Positions 7,833-16,870 of a DNA stretch of 64,000 nt are shown here, piece after piece. The stretch spans positions 62,001 through 126,000 of the forward strand of contig NZ_JAAAMU010000010.1 in NCBI RefSeq assembly GCF_009909195.1. Direction: 5' to 3'. A program made the position numbers and the translations under genes. The stretch comes from Paenibacillus sacheonensis. GTDB lineage: Bacteria > Bacillota > Bacilli > Paenibacillales > Paenibacillaceae. The notes under the pieces were generated by a model. That model was given only the letters and a program-made list of their open reading frames with translations. It was not told where the DNA came from and did not search any database. How positions within the stretch are numbered: position 1 is the stretch's first letter; every line of letters starts with the position of its first letter.

Positions 7833-8585
7833 TTGGAATTGCTACGATATTGGAGTTTTATTCGAAAAAGGCTTTGGATGATTGCACTGATTACGATTGT
7901 CACCTGTACGGCGGTAGGCTACTACTCGACCCATTTCCTACGACCGCAATACGAGGCTTCCACCGAGCTGATCGTCAGCAGCTTGCAGACCAACCCGAAG
8001 AGCACGACTGTCGATGTCGGCTCCATCAGCTCCGACATTATGCTGATCAAAACTTACAAGGAAATCATCCGAACGCCTCGCATTATGGCGAAAGTAGCGG
8101 TTCAATATCCTGATTTGCACGCCTCCGCCGAAGAACTCATCGCTAAAATCAGCGTCAACGCCGTCAATGAAACGCAGGTCATGTCCATATCCGCCAGAGA
8201 CGGATCTTACGAACGGGCAGCCAACATGGCAAATGCCGCTTCGAAAGTGTTCCAGCAGGAAGTGAAGTCGCTCATGAAGCTCGACAACGTGTCCGTCTTG
8301 AACTGGGCCGATGCGACGAAGCAGCGGATGCCGGTATCGCCGCATCCGACGACGAACGTCATCGTCGCGTTCATCCTCTCGACGATGGTTGGAATCGGCA
8401 TTGCCTTCGTTCTCGACCAACTCGACAACACGGTGAAGAGCGAAGAGGAAATTACGGAGCTGTTGGGCATTACCGCATTGGCGGCGATTCCCAAAGTGAA
8501 GAAACGCGATCTGGCCGACCGGCACAAGCGGTCGACAATGGCGGGTCTGGGAGGTGGAAGAGATCATGTCACGCTCGACACTTAA
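7833..8585 (+). CDS. Wzz/CapA-type chain-length determinant (BY-kinase modulator)
   Basis: This is a polysaccharide co-polymerase with two membrane segments: one near the N-terminus (KRLWMIALITIVTCTAVGYY) and one near the C-terminus (VIVAFILSTMVGIGIAFVL). An extracellular domain lies between them, and a Pro-containing MPVSPHPTT motif precedes the second segment, as in Wzz proteins. The short cytoplasmic tail is where such proteins activate their tyrosine kinase. TTG 7833 is preferred because GGAGGA at 7821-7826 is 6 bases away; ATG 7803 would add ten residues but has no visible ribosome site. The 3' end overlaps the BY-kinase gene by 20 bases, so the two are translationally linked. Confidence 0.85.
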   Translation: MELLRYWSFIRKRLWMIALITIVTCTAVGYYSTHFLRPQYEASTELIVSSLQTNPKSTTVDVGSISSDIMLIKTYKEIIRTPRIMAKVAVQYPDLHASAEELIAKISVNAVNETQVMSISARDGSYERAANMANAASKVFQQEVKSLMKLDNVSVLNWADATKQRMPVSPHPTTNVIVAFILSTMVGIGIAFVLDQLDNTVKSEEEITELLGITALAAIPKVKKRDLADRHKRSTMAGLGGGRDHVTLDT

Positions 8586-9213
8586 ACGAAGCCTGATTGC
8601 GGAGACTCACCCGGCATCGATCGTTTCGGAAGCTTATCGCAGCCTGCGGACCAATATCGAATTCGCGAGTCGGGACGAAGCATTGAAAACCATCGCGGTT
8701 ACTTCCGCCTTGCCCGGAGAAGGGAAAAGCACGGTTGCGGCCAATATCGCGGTGACCTACGCTCAGGCCAACAGACAGGTCTTGGTCATTGACGCGAATA
8801 TGCGGAAGCCCGCGCAGCATGAAATCTTCGGTCTGTCCAACGCGCAGGGATTGAGCACGGCGCTTGCCAAAGGCAACGAGCTCGACGATATCGTCAAACC
8901 GACGAATATCGAGAACCTCAAGGTGATTCCGGCCGGTCCCGTTCCCCCGAATCCGGCGGAGCTTCTGGAATCGGCGTCCATGACGAAGCTGCTGGAATCG
9001 TCGAAGGAACGGTTCGATGTCGTCATTATCGATACGCCGTCGGTCAACTCGTACTCGGAAGCGCTGGTCGTAGCCAGCAAGAGCGACGGCGTCGTGCTTG
9101 TCATGAAAGCCGGAAAATTAAAAAACGAAATGGCATTAAAGGCGAAAGCGTCTTTGGATTATGGCCATGCAAAGATCATCGGCGCGGTTTTGAATCACGT
9201 CGCCCGCTCTTGA
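8566..9213 (+). CDS. CpsD/CapB-type bacterial tyrosine (BY) kinase
   Basis: This is a 215-residue BY-kinase for exopolysaccharide synthesis. It has the N-terminal contact motif SEAYRSLRTNI, Walker A SALPGEGKST (about residues 47-56), Walker A' VLVIDANMRKP (Asp about 76) and Walker B VVIIDTPSV. These kinases oligomerise with the Wzz-like partner and control chain length and export. Unusually, the C-terminus (ILGAVLNHVARS-like) has no tyrosine cluster, the usual autophosphorylation site. GGGAGG lies upstream of ATG 8566; an in-frame GTG at 8554 is less likely. Confidence 0.9.
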   Translation: MSRSTLKRSLIAETHPASIVSEAYRSLRTNIEFASRDEALKTIAVTSALPGEGKSTVAANIAVTYAQANRQVLVIDANMRKPAQHEIFGLSNAQGLSTALAKGNELDDIVKPTNIENLKVIPAGPVPPNPAELLESASMTKLLESSKERFDVVIIDTPSVNSYSEALVVASKSDGVVLVMKAGKLKNEMALKAKASLDYGHAKIIGAVLNHVARS

Positions 9214-9379
9214 TCGGCGCCGAATCCAGCTCTTGCCGGTAATAAGGAAATGTCTCCTGCTCCTCTATCACCGGAGGCACTCGGTCATGCTGTGGGTCAA
9301 TCGGCCTTAGACGTTCATCGTCAAGGGTGTGATGAGAGGATGGGTTAGATGCCCGCTGCTCCATGATTTATCTGAAATT

Positions 9380-9424
9380 ACGAGCTATGTTTACTCGTCA
9401 AGGAGAAAACATAGCTCGTATTTT
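9380..9424 (+). terminator. 13-bp perfect stem-loop between BY-kinase and galU
   Basis: ACGAGCTATGTTT (9380-9392) pairs perfectly with AAACATAGCTCGT (9407-9419) across a 14-base loop and is followed by ATTTTC. The U-tract is weak, so it may be a terminator, an attenuator or an RNA-stability element. Confidence 0.6.
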
Positions 9425-9442
9425 CAGCATCATGAACAGGCA

Positions 9443-9472
9443 GACAGATAGACAGATAGACAGATAGACAGA
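9443..9472. repeat. octanucleotide tandem repeat (GACAGATA x 3.75)
   Basis: GACAGATA is repeated at 9443, 9451 and 9459, with a partial fourth copy at 9467-9472 that runs into seven A's. It lies 25-55 bases upstream of the galU start. Such arrays are prone to slippage, so leader length before galU may vary. Confidence 0.9.
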
Positions 9473-9496
9473 AAAAAACGGATAGGGTGAGATCAT

Positions 9497-10396
9497 ATGA
9501 AAAAAGTGAGAAAAGCGATTATTCCCGCGGCTGGACTCGGAACGCGATTCCTGCCCGCAACCAAAGCAATGCCGAAAGAAATGCTTCCTATCGTCGACAA
9601 GCCGACCATTCAGTACATCGTGGAAGAAGCGATCGCATCCGGCATCGAGGACATAATCGTCGTCACGGGCAAAGGGAAACGGGCAATCGAAGATCACTTT
9701 GACATCGCCTTTGAGCTGGAGCAATCGTTGGAGGAGAAAGGGAAGCTGGAGATTCTGAAGAAGGTCCAGCAATCCTCGAACGTTGAACTTCACTATATCC
9801 GTCAGAAAGAAGCGAAGGGACTTGGACATGCCGTATGGTGCGCCCGGAATTTTATCGGCGACGAACCGTTTGCGGTGCTGCTCGGCGACGATATCGTCAC
9901 GTCCGACGTTCCCTGCACGAGACAACTTATCGAGCAATACGAAATCACGGGCAAATCGGTCATCGGCGTGCAAACCGTCAGTTCCGAACAGACGGACCGC
10001 TACGGCATCGTAGACCCGCTCGAGAAATTCGAACGTCTCTATAAAGTGAATCGTTTCGTGGAGAAGCCCCCCAAAGGACAAGAACCGTCCAATTTGGCAA
10101 TCATGGGACGCTACGTGCTGACTCCGGAAATATTCGAATACTTAGGCAGGCACGAGACCGGATCGGGCGGCGAAATTCAACTGACCGACGCGATACAGAA
10201 ATTGAACGAAGACTTAGGCGTCTATGCGTACGATTTTGAAGGCACCCGCTACGACGTCGGCGAGAAGCTGGGCTTCATCACGACGACGATCGAATTCGCC
10301 CTGCGAAACAACGAGCTCAAGTACACCCTCGTCAAGGCGCTTGAAAGCATCTTGGAACGAGAGAAAGTGAGTGAGCATAATGGTCCAGCGCTATGA
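9497..10396 (+). CDS. galU: UTP-glucose-1-phosphate uridylyltransferase
   Basis: This 299-residue enzyme (GalU/GtaB) makes UDP-glucose from UTP and glucose-1-phosphate in the cytoplasm. The nucleotide-binding start is [20 protein letters not shown], followed by [23 protein letters not shown] and VEKP motifs complete the fold, and the length is standard. UDP-glucose feeds the EPS glycosyltransferases and the UDP-glucose dehydrogenase at 21337. The gene ends 13 bases before the chosen start of the priming transferase. A short octamer repeat lies in its leader. Confidence 0.95.
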   Translation: MKKVRKAIIPAAGLGTRFLPATKAMPKEMLPIVDKPTIQYIVEEAIASGIEDIIVVTGKGKRAIEDHFDIAFELEQSLEEKGKLEILKKVQQSSNVELHYIRQKEAKGLGHAVWCARNFIGDEPFAVLLGDDIVTSDVPCTRQLIEQYEITGKSVIGVQTVSSEQTDRYGIVDPLEKFERLYKVNRFVEKPPKGQEPSNLAIMGRYVLTPEIFEYLGRHETGSGGEIQLTDAIQKLNEDLGVYAYDFEGTRYDVGEKLGFITTTIEFALRNNELKYTLVKALESILEREKVSEHNGPAL

Positions 10397-10409
10397 TCAG
10401 GAGACGGTC

Positions 10410-11072
10410 ATGAAGTTATCGGAATACGATTCGATCCGGCGCGAACTGGCGAAGGACGACGGCCTGAATTCGTATATCGTAGTCAAGCGGATGATCGACA
10501 TTGCCGGCGCGCTGCTGGGGATCGTGTTTCTTCTGCCGCTGTTCATGCTCATCGCGCTGCTGATTAAGCTGGAAGACCCGAAGGGCTCGGTATTCTTCTA
10601 CCAGACCCGGATAGGCAAAGGCGAGAAACCGTTTCGAATGTTCAAATTCCGCTCCATGGTATCGAACGCGGAAGAAAGGCTGAAGGACTTGATCAGCCAA
10701 AACGAGATCGAAGGCGCGATGTTCAAAATGAAGGATGATCCGCGCATCACGCGGGTCGGGAAATTCATCCGGAAAACGAGCATCGACGAGCTGCCGCAGC
10801 TGATCAATGTGTTGATCGGCGACATGTCGCTGGTCGGACCAAGGCCGCCGCTGCGCAGAGAAGTGGCGGAATATTCGGAATACGATAAACTTCGCTTGAC
10901 CGTAACGTCGGGCTGCACGGGCCTCTGGCAGGTGAGCGGGCGCAATGCGCTTAGTTTCAAGCAAATGGTCGAGCTTGATTTGGAGTATATCCAGAACAGA
11001 AGCATTGCGGGGGATCTAAAGATCATCTTCAAAACATTCAAGCTCCTCATCGGGGCGAAGGATGCCTTTTAA
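10410..11072 (+). CDS. monotopic phosphoglycosyl transferase (priming sugar transferase)
   Basis: This 220-residue enzyme transfers a sugar-1-phosphate from a UDP-sugar to undecaprenyl phosphate, starting the EPS repeat unit. It has a reentrant membrane helix (about residues 27-47, IDIAGALLGIVFLLPLFML), then EDPKGSVFFYQTRIG, FRMFKFRSM, the catalytic dyad in TSIDELPQLINVLIGDMSLV and GPRPPLRREV, all typical of the WbaP/RfbP C-terminal domain. ATG 10410 is chosen because AGGAG at 10399-10403 is 6 bases away and it follows the galU stop; GTG 10371 or ATG 10380 would overlap galU. Which sugar it uses cannot be read from the sequence. Confidence 0.9.
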   Translation: MKLSEYDSIRRELAKDDGLNSYIVVKRMIDIAGALLGIVFLLPLFMLIALLIKLEDPKGSVFFYQTRIGKGEKPFRMFKFRSMVSNAEERLKDLISQNEIEGAMFKMKDDPRITRVGKFIRKTSIDELPQLINVLIGDMSLVGPRPPLRREVAEYSEYDKLRLTVTSGCTGLWQVSGRNALSFKQMVELDLEYIQNRSIAGDLKIIFKTFKLLIGAKDAF

Positions 11073-11092
11073 CGGAAGGGACGGGGATTGCA

Positions 11093-12349
11093 ATGAAAAA
11101 AATCATGTTTATTACGAACCGGTTTCCCTTTCCGAATACGGACGGACGTAAAAATATGCTGCTGCAGTACATTCGGCAAATGAAGGAGATTTATCCCGAC
11201 AGCGAGCTCGTCAACTTATCCTTCGTGGACGATGTCAAGTACCTGAGACACTGGCCGGACGAAATCGACCGGCTGGAATGTCTGGAGCTGCCGGGATTGG
11301 CCGAAAAATTGTTTAATGTCGCGGTGTATTCGCTGCTCCTCAGGAAATGGCCGCTTCAAGTATCCGTCTATTATTCACGCAAGACGCACCGGAAAGTGAA
11401 AGCCATCATCAAGGCCGAACAGCCGGAATTTCTATTATACGACATGGTGCGGGTCGCGGAATATTTGTCGGACGAACAAGGGCGCAAGGTGCTCAGCTAC
11501 GACGATCTGTTGTCGCTGCGCTATCAGCGGCAGCTCGAGTGGTTTCAATACATTCCGTCGGTATTCGGAGGCTTCGCGAATAAATTGCCCGGCAGTTTGA
11601 AAAAGCTGGCGGATCTGAAATTCATTCAGAAATGGCTGATTAATTTCGAAAGCAGGCTGCTTGCGAAGTACGAAAGGCGGGTGGCTGGCCTCTTCCATCA
11701 TCTCGTCTTCACCTCGCCGGTCGAAGCGGAGAGCTTCCAGAAGCTCACGCATCACGAGTCGTGCTACGGCATTCCGATGAAGTTCGAAACGGATCAACGC
11801 GCGAATACCGGGCCGCGGCGATACGATCGCAACAAGCTGGTATTTGTCGGGAAGATGGATATTCCGCACAACAGCTCCGCCGTCGCTTATTTCTGCGAAA
11901 AGATATGGCCGAGCATCAAAGAGCAGGCGCCGGAAACGACTTTCTATATCGTCGGGAAAAATCCGACCGCCGAAGTGCTGCGCCTGCAGGAGACGCATCC
12001 CGGCGTCATCGTAACCGGGGCAGTGGACGACATGAAGCGGATCGTAGGCGATTCGGCGCTGATGATCGCGCCGATGCTGTTCGGGACGGGCATCAAGACG
12101 AAGATCGTCGAGGCCATGTCCTGGGGCGTTCCGGTCGTGACCAATCCGATCGGCAGCGAAGGCATCGACGCGAATCACGGAGAGGACTTGTTCGTCTGCG
12201 AGTCGGACGAGGAGGTTGTACGCAACGTGATGCTGCTGTTGAACAACGTAGAGATTAACAACAAAGTGTCGCGAAATTCGGTCCGCTATGTGGCCAGCCA
12301 TTTCAGCAGTTCCGCTACGCTCAAGAACATGGAGCTGATTTTATCCTAA
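11093..12349 (+). CDS. GT4-type glycosyltransferase
   Basis: This is a 418-residue GT-B fold glycosyltransferase (group 1). The C-terminal nucleotide-sugar domain has KLVFVGKMD, a FGTGIKTKIVEAMSWGVPVV stretch (family EX7E-like region) and TNPIGSEGI. It resembles the TIGR03087/stp1-type transferases in EPS loci and would add one sugar to the lipid-linked repeat unit in the cytoplasm. AAGGGACGGGG lies before the ATG. It follows the priming transferase by 20 bases in one transcription unit. Donor and acceptor are unknown. Confidence 0.85.
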   Translation: MKKIMFITNRFPFPNTDGRKNMLLQYIRQMKEIYPDSELVNLSFVDDVKYLRHWPDEIDRLECLELPGLAEKLFNVAVYSLLLRKWPLQVSVYYSRKTHRKVKAIIKAEQPEFLLYDMVRVAEYLSDEQGRKVLSYDDLLSLRYQRQLEWFQYIPSVFGGFANKLPGSLKKLADLKFIQKWLINFESRLLAKYERRVAGLFHHLVFTSPVEAESFQKLTHHESCYGIPMKFETDQRANTGPRRYDRNKLVFVGKMDIPHNSSAVAYFCEKIWPSIKEQAPETTFYIVGKNPTAEVLRLQETHPGVIVTGAVDDMKRIVGDSALMIAPMLFGTGIKTKIVEAMSWGVPVVTNPIGSEGIDANHGEDLFVCESDEEVVRNVMLLLNNVEINNKVSRNSVRYVASHFSSSATLKNMELILS

Positions 12350-12381
12350 CCGCCTTTAAAGCAACGCCGGCGAAAGCAGCC

Positions 12382-13692
12382 ATGGTTAGAAAGCTCATTA
12401 TCGCGTTGTTCCTCTTCTCGGTCGCGCTGCTCTCGTACGACAGTTTGCCGTATTTCCACTTTTCGGTCTATCGTCCGCTATCGATGTTTTCGATGTTCGC
12501 CGCTTCGTTCTTGCTGCTCTTTACCGACTACCGGTTCAAGACGGGCGATTATTTCCTGCTCGCCTTCGCGATGTACAGCGCCGGACACTCGCTTGCCGTA
12601 TCCATCGGCTACGAGGACGTGGGAAGCAGCTTCAAGCATGTGATCACGCTGGTGTTCGGATTATCGATGTACCGAACGTCGGTGTATATTGCGCAGCAGA
12701 CCAAAGAGGATCCCGCGCTGATCGGCTGGATCGCCAAAAGCGTGCTGGTCGCCTTCGTGCCGCCGATCGCCGCGGGTTTCCTGCAATTGCTGGACGCGCT
12801 GGTCGTCCACAGCGGATTCTCCGGGGCGTTCACCGGGTTGTTCTCGGAGAAGGTGTACAAAGGACGGATTCAAATGCTGTCGGGCGAGCCGTCATGGGCA
12901 GCCATCCACATGCTGAGCGGCGGACTCTTGATGCTGTTCCTGTTCAAGCAGGGGTACCGCCGGCAGTTGCCGCTCTTGATCGGCACCGCGGTGCTCGTCG
13001 TGTTGTCGTTCTCGGCTTACGCGTACAGCGTCATGCTTACGGCGCTGCTGATCTACGTGCTCATTACGAGCAAGAACCGCGGGAAAATGCTGCTGGTGCT
13101 CGGCGTATGCGTGCTCATTGTCGCGGTCGGCGTGCCGTTTCTGCTTGAAGCGCTGCATGTCAGCGGCTATTTCACGGACCGGTTTCAATTTAATTTCAGC
13201 CATATGGTCAAAGCGGATAATTCGTTCTTCATCCGCGTCTTTTTCCCGGCCATCGGGTTCATCGAGTTCGCGCACCACCCGATCTTCGGCGTGGGAGGCG
13301 GCTTCTATTACAAGGAATTCGCAAGTCTCTTGCTCAAGCATTTCAGCGATGGACTCGCGTTCAAGGAAGTGTCCGATCTCGTATTCAATCGTCCCGAAAT
13401 GGCGACATCGCGGAACCTGCTGGCCAAAGTATTCGCCGAGGAAGGACTGATCGGCGCCATGCTGCTCATCGGCTTTATGGGATCGGTGCTGCGAAGCGCC
13501 GGAGCGAATCCGTACGCAAAATTCGCTTTTGCGCTGTGCGTATCGCTCGTCATGAATTTCGATTCCTATTCCTTCGTGAACTATTGGCTGTTAATCGGGT
13601 TCATCCGCGGCGGCTTCTTCGATGGATTGCCGGCCGTGCGGGAAGTTGGAATGGATACGCAGCGCATGAAGGGAATGAAACGGATCGCATGA
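12382..13692 (+). CDS. Wzy-like O-antigen/EPS polymerase
   Basis: This is a 436-residue protein of about 11-12 hydrophobic segments with one larger extracytoplasmic loop (around residues 255-335), the usual layout of Wzy/O-antigen ligase proteins. A loop motif, GRIQMLSGEPSWAAIHM, resembles the conserved region of O-antigen polymerases. It would polymerise lipid-linked repeat units on the outer face of the membrane. Sequence identity in the family is low, so the call relies on topology and on its place between glycosyltransferases and the flippase. Its stop overlaps the next ATG (ATGA at 13689). Confidence 0.8.
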   Translation: MVRKLIIALFLFSVALLSYDSLPYFHFSVYRPLSMFSMFAASFLLLFTDYRFKTGDYFLLAFAMYSAGHSLAVSIGYEDVGSSFKHVITLVFGLSMYRTSVYIAQQTKEDPALIGWIAKSVLVAFVPPIAAGFLQLLDALVVHSGFSGAFTGLFSEKVYKGRIQMLSGEPSWAAIHMLSGGLLMLFLFKQGYRRQLPLLIGTAVLVVLSFSAYAYSVMLTALLIYVLITSKNRGKMLLVLGVCVLIVAVGVPFLLEALHVSGYFTDRFQFNFSHMVKADNSFFIRVFFPAIGFIEFAHHPIFGVGGGFYYKEFASLLLKHFSDGLAFKEVSDLVFNRPEMATSRNLLAKVFAEEGLIGAMLLIGFMGSVLRSAGANPYAKFAFALCVSLVMNFDSYSFVNYWLLIGFIRGGFFDGLPAVREVGMDTQRMKGMKRIA

Positions 13693-14909
13693 AAATCGTC
13701 ATCGTAAACAGTCTTTATACGCCGCATATTATCGGCGGAGCCGAAATATCGACGCAAATCCTGGCGGAAACGCTCGCTTCGGCGGCGGAAGTCCACGTGC
13801 TGACGGTCGGTCCGCAAGGGCGAAGCGCCGGCGTGGAGTCGGAGTTCATTAACGGGGTTACCGTGCACCGCCTGCCTTACAACAATCTGTACTGGATCGG
13901 GGAGGGCAACAACGCCGGGACGCTGAAGAAAACGGGCCGGCGCCTCATCGACCTGTACAATCCGGTTCAGATCCGAACCGTTCGCCAGCTGCTGGCGCGG
14001 ATCGATCCGGATCTGATCCACACCCAGAACTTATCCGGGTTCGGCGCCGCGATTTGGACGGCCGCGAAACCGGGGGTGCCGATCGTGCATACGCTGCGGG
14101 ATTATTCGCTCCTCTCGCCGGTCAGCTCCCCGATCGGAAACCCGGCGCTGGCGCGGATGTATCAGTGGAGCTCGCGCGGCGTCAGCAAGCGGGTATCCGC
14201 GGTCGTCGGCATCTCTTCGCACATCCTGAAGCGCCATACGGATGACGGGCTGTTTCCAAACGCGGCCAAGCTGGTCATTTCGAACGTCGTGGACGGCGAT
14301 ATCGCCGGCGCGGACAAAGAGTTCGATCGCAAGCCGCTTCGCATCGGCTATTTCGGAAGAATCGAGCCCGAGAAGGGCGTCCGCGAATTGGTCGAAGCGG
14401 TGCAGTCGCTCCCGCGCGAGGTGGTGGAACACGTCATCATTTGCGGCGACGGGGGCTTCCGGCAGAAGCTGACGGAGCTTTGCGGCAGCGACGACCGTTT
14501 CCTGTTTACCGGCAAGGTCACGCCGAACGAAGCGCGAAGCTTCATGGCGAAGGCCGACGTCACGTTCGTTCCTTCCATCTGGGAGGAGCCGTTCGGCCGG
14601 GTCATCATCGAATCGTATCAAGTCGGCACGCCCGTCTACGCTTCGGCCGTCGGAGGCATACCGGACGCCGTCTGGAATCCGGCCGAATTCCTGTTCAAAC
14701 CGGGGAGCGCGGATGCGATCAAGGAGAAAATCACGGCGTTCCACGGCTTGCCCGGCGAAGAGAAGAGGCGCATTCAAGCGGAATGCCTGAAGCACTGCAG
14801 CGGGTTCACGAAGGGATCGCTGCTGGATAAGCACCTGGATCTCTATGCGCGCATGACGAAATCGGGCAGTCCCGCCTACGCCTTGACCGCCGTGAACGGG
14901 AGGTCGTGA
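13689..14909 (+). CDS. GT4-type glycosyltransferase
   Basis: This is a 406-residue glycosyltransferase of the group 1/GT4 family. The N-terminus IVIVNSLYTPHIIGGAEIST holds the GGAE acceptor-side motif, and the C-terminal domain has RIGYFGRIEPEKGVRELVEA, then FVPSIWEEPFGRVIIESYQV (EX7E) and GIPDAV. It adds a sugar to the growing repeat unit. ATG 13689 overlaps the polymerase stop by four bases, so translation is coupled; the longer frame from 13536 lies inside the polymerase gene and is rejected. GGGAGG near its end serves the next gene. Confidence 0.88.
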   Translation: MKIVIVNSLYTPHIIGGAEISTQILAETLASAAEVHVLTVGPQGRSAGVESEFINGVTVHRLPYNNLYWIGEGNNAGTLKKTGRRLIDLYNPVQIRTVRQLLARIDPDLIHTQNLSGFGAAIWTAAKPGVPIVHTLRDYSLLSPVSSPIGNPALARMYQWSSRGVSKRVSAVVGISSHILKRHTDDGLFPNAAKLVISNVVDGDIAGADKEFDRKPLRIGYFGRIEPEKGVRELVEAVQSLPREVVEHVIICGDGGFRQKLTELCGSDDRFLFTGKVTPNEARSFMAKADVTFVPSIWEEPFGRVIIESYQVGTPVYASAVGGIPDAVWNPAEFLFKPGSADAIKEKITAFHGLPGEEKRRIQAECLKHCSGFTKGSLLDKHLDLYARMTKSGSPAYALTAVNGRS

Positions 14910-14911
14910 AG

Positions 14912-15955
14912 ATGGGCAAGCCGACCGTTTACATGTGGCCCAAGCAGAGCCCTCATAACAAATACAGCGAGCTGCTGACGCGGTCGATCGAGCAAAACGG
15001 ACTGCGGGTCGAGCATTACGATCAGAAGGCGGCCTTCAAGCCCCGAAGGGGAGACATCGTGCATCTGCACTGGCCGAGCAATTCGTATACGGCGTCCGTC
15101 TTTCCGCTCACGATCGTGAAATCGCTGTTCTTCGCCTTGCTGCTGCTGTTTTACAGAACGAAAGGCGTGCGGTTGTTCTGGACGGTGCACAACGTTTGGC
15201 CGCATGACGGCAAGACGCGCTGGGACCTGCTGATGCGGAAATACATCTTGAACGTCTGCCATCGGGCTTTCGTCCTGAGCGAGTCGGTCAAGGAAGAGGT
15301 CGCCGCCACGTTCGGCGTGAAGGCAAGCAAGCTCGTGGTTACGCCGCACGGCCATTACGTGGATGCTTACTCCCGCAAGGGCACGGATATCCGAAAGCGT
15401 TTCGGCATCGCCCCGGACCGGTTCCTGTTCCTGTTCATCGGACGGATCAATCCGTACAAAGGGGTCGATAAGCTCGTCGAAGCGTTCTCGTCCCTGGGGC
15501 ACGACGGCTGCGAACTGCTCATCGCGGGTCAGGTCGACGCGGGGTACAGCCTCGATTTCGTCGACCGGACGGGCGACGGCAAGATCCGGATCTATCCCCA
15601 GTTCGTGGACGACCGCGAGCTTGCCGATTTCCTGGAAGCGGCGAACGTGATCGTGCTTCCTTACAAACAAATCACGACTTCCGGGAGCGCTATTCTTGCG
15701 CTGTCCCATAAGAAGCCGGTCGTGGCGCCAAGACTGGGCGCGCTTGGCGAATACGTATCCGACGGCTGCGGCATTTTGTACGACCCGGAAGATCCGGATG
15801 GCTTGCGCAATGCCCTCCGCGCGTCCATGGACATGAACGCGAAGGAAACGGAGCTGCGCATCGCGGCAAAGCTCCGGGAATTGGATTGGGGACGGATAGC
15901 CGGCAAAATGATCCAGGTCTATACCGGTACGAAGAGGTACGAGGTGAACGCATGA
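14912..15955 (+). CDS. GT4-type glycosyltransferase
   Basis: This is a 347-residue GT-B glycosyltransferase. The N-terminal half has HLHWPSNSY and FWTVHNVWPHDGKTR, typical of GT4 enzymes that meet their acceptor at the membrane; the C-terminal half has FLFIGRINPYKGVDKLVEAF and a TTSGSAILALSHKKPVVAP donor-site region. GGGAGG at 14898-14903 is 8 bases before ATG 14912, so this start is preferred over GTG 14906. The start follows the previous stop by two bases, and the stop overlaps the next ATG. Confidence 0.85.
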   Translation: MGKPTVYMWPKQSPHNKYSELLTRSIEQNGLRVEHYDQKAAFKPRRGDIVHLHWPSNSYTASVFPLTIVKSLFFALLLLFYRTKGVRLFWTVHNVWPHDGKTRWDLLMRKYILNVCHRAFVLSESVKEEVAATFGVKASKLVVTPHGHYVDAYSRKGTDIRKRFGIAPDRFLFLFIGRINPYKGVDKLVEAFSSLGHDGCELLIAGQVDAGYSLDFVDRTGDGKIRIYPQFVDDRELADFLEAANVIVLPYKQITTSGSAILALSHKKPVVAPRLGALGEYVSDGCGILYDPEDPDGLRNALRASMDMNAKETELRIAAKLRELDWGRIAGKMIQVYTGTKRYEVNA

Positions 15956-16839
15956 AAGCAAGCATAGCGATTTGCACGCATAACCGGGCGGCGGACTTGA
16001 AAGAAGCGCTCGTCAGCTTGATGAAGCAAAACTGCAGCGACCCTTACGAGGTGATCGTGGTCGACAACCGTTCCACCGATCATACCCGGGCGGTCGTGGA
16101 AGAGTTCCAGAAGCTGGTCGAAATCCCGATCGTCTACATTTACGAAGAGCGGCTCGGCCTCTCCGTTGCGCGAAACCGCGCGATTCGCGAAGCCGCCGGC
16201 GAGTACGTGATGTTCCTGGACGACGATGCGGTCGCGTCGGAAGAATGGATCCGCGGCATCGTCGCTTTGTTCGACCGCGATCCGCGCATCGGCTGCGTCG
16301 GCGGCAAGATCGAGCCGGCGTGGGAGGGAAGCGCCCCGCACTGGCTGCCCCAGGAGAACCGAACGCTGTACACGATTCTGGACTACGCGGACGAAATCGT
16401 GGAAATGCGGAAGCCGGATCTGCCGTTCGGCGCCAACGTGTCGTTCCGCAAATCGGTCTTCGACACGATGGAACCGTTCCGGGAGGATCTTGGCCGGGTC
16501 GGCAGCAATCTGCTATCCAGCGAGGAGTCCGAGCTCATCGGGCGGATACGTACCCGATATTCGGTGTACTACACGCCGTATGCTTCGGTGCTGCACAAAA
16601 TTCCCCGCAGCCGGATGAGCCGGAAGTGGCTGCTGCGGCGCATACACTGGCAGGGCGTCAGCAGCGCGGTGTCTTCGCAGAAGAAGGCGGGAATCCTCCT
16701 GAAATCGCTCGTGAAGATGCCGCTGTTCGCGCTGCTTACGATCGTATTCGCATACGACAAACGGAAGATTTTCCGCAACGTCAGCAAAGTTTGGTACAGC
16801 AACGGACAGCTCCGCGGCGTGCTGAAAATGTATCCATGA
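15952..16839 (+). CDS. GT2-type glycosyltransferase
   Basis: This is a 295-residue GT-A fold enzyme of family 2. It begins SIAICTHNRAADLKEAL, then EVIVVDNRSTDHT and LSVARNRAIREAAGEY, followed by the metal-binding MFLDDDAVASEEW and a C-terminal domain with SEESELIGRIR. It would add one sugar to the EPS repeat unit from a nucleotide donor. ATG 15952 overlaps the preceding stop (ATGA), with GAGGTGA just upstream. The longer upstream frame belongs to the previous gene. Confidence 0.88.
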   Translation: MKASIAICTHNRAADLKEALVSLMKQNCSDPYEVIVVDNRSTDHTRAVVEEFQKLVEIPIVYIYEERLGLSVARNRAIREAAGEYVMFLDDDAVASEEWIRGIVALFDRDPRIGCVGGKIEPAWEGSAPHWLPQENRTLYTILDYADEIVEMRKPDLPFGANVSFRKSVFDTMEPFREDLGRVGSNLLSSEESELIGRIRTRYSVYYTPYASVLHKIPRSRMSRKWLLRRIHWQGVSSAVSSQKKAGILLKSLVKMPLFALLTIVFAYDKRKIFRNVSKVWYSNGQLRGVLKMYP

Positions 16840-16870
16840 AGAGAAAATGCGGTTTAAGGATGACGAACAC

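Noticed and set aside
13536..13688. Upstream extension of the glycosyltransferase frame
   Set aside because: It lies wholly inside the polymerase gene. ATG 13689 overlaps the polymerase stop in the usual coupled way.
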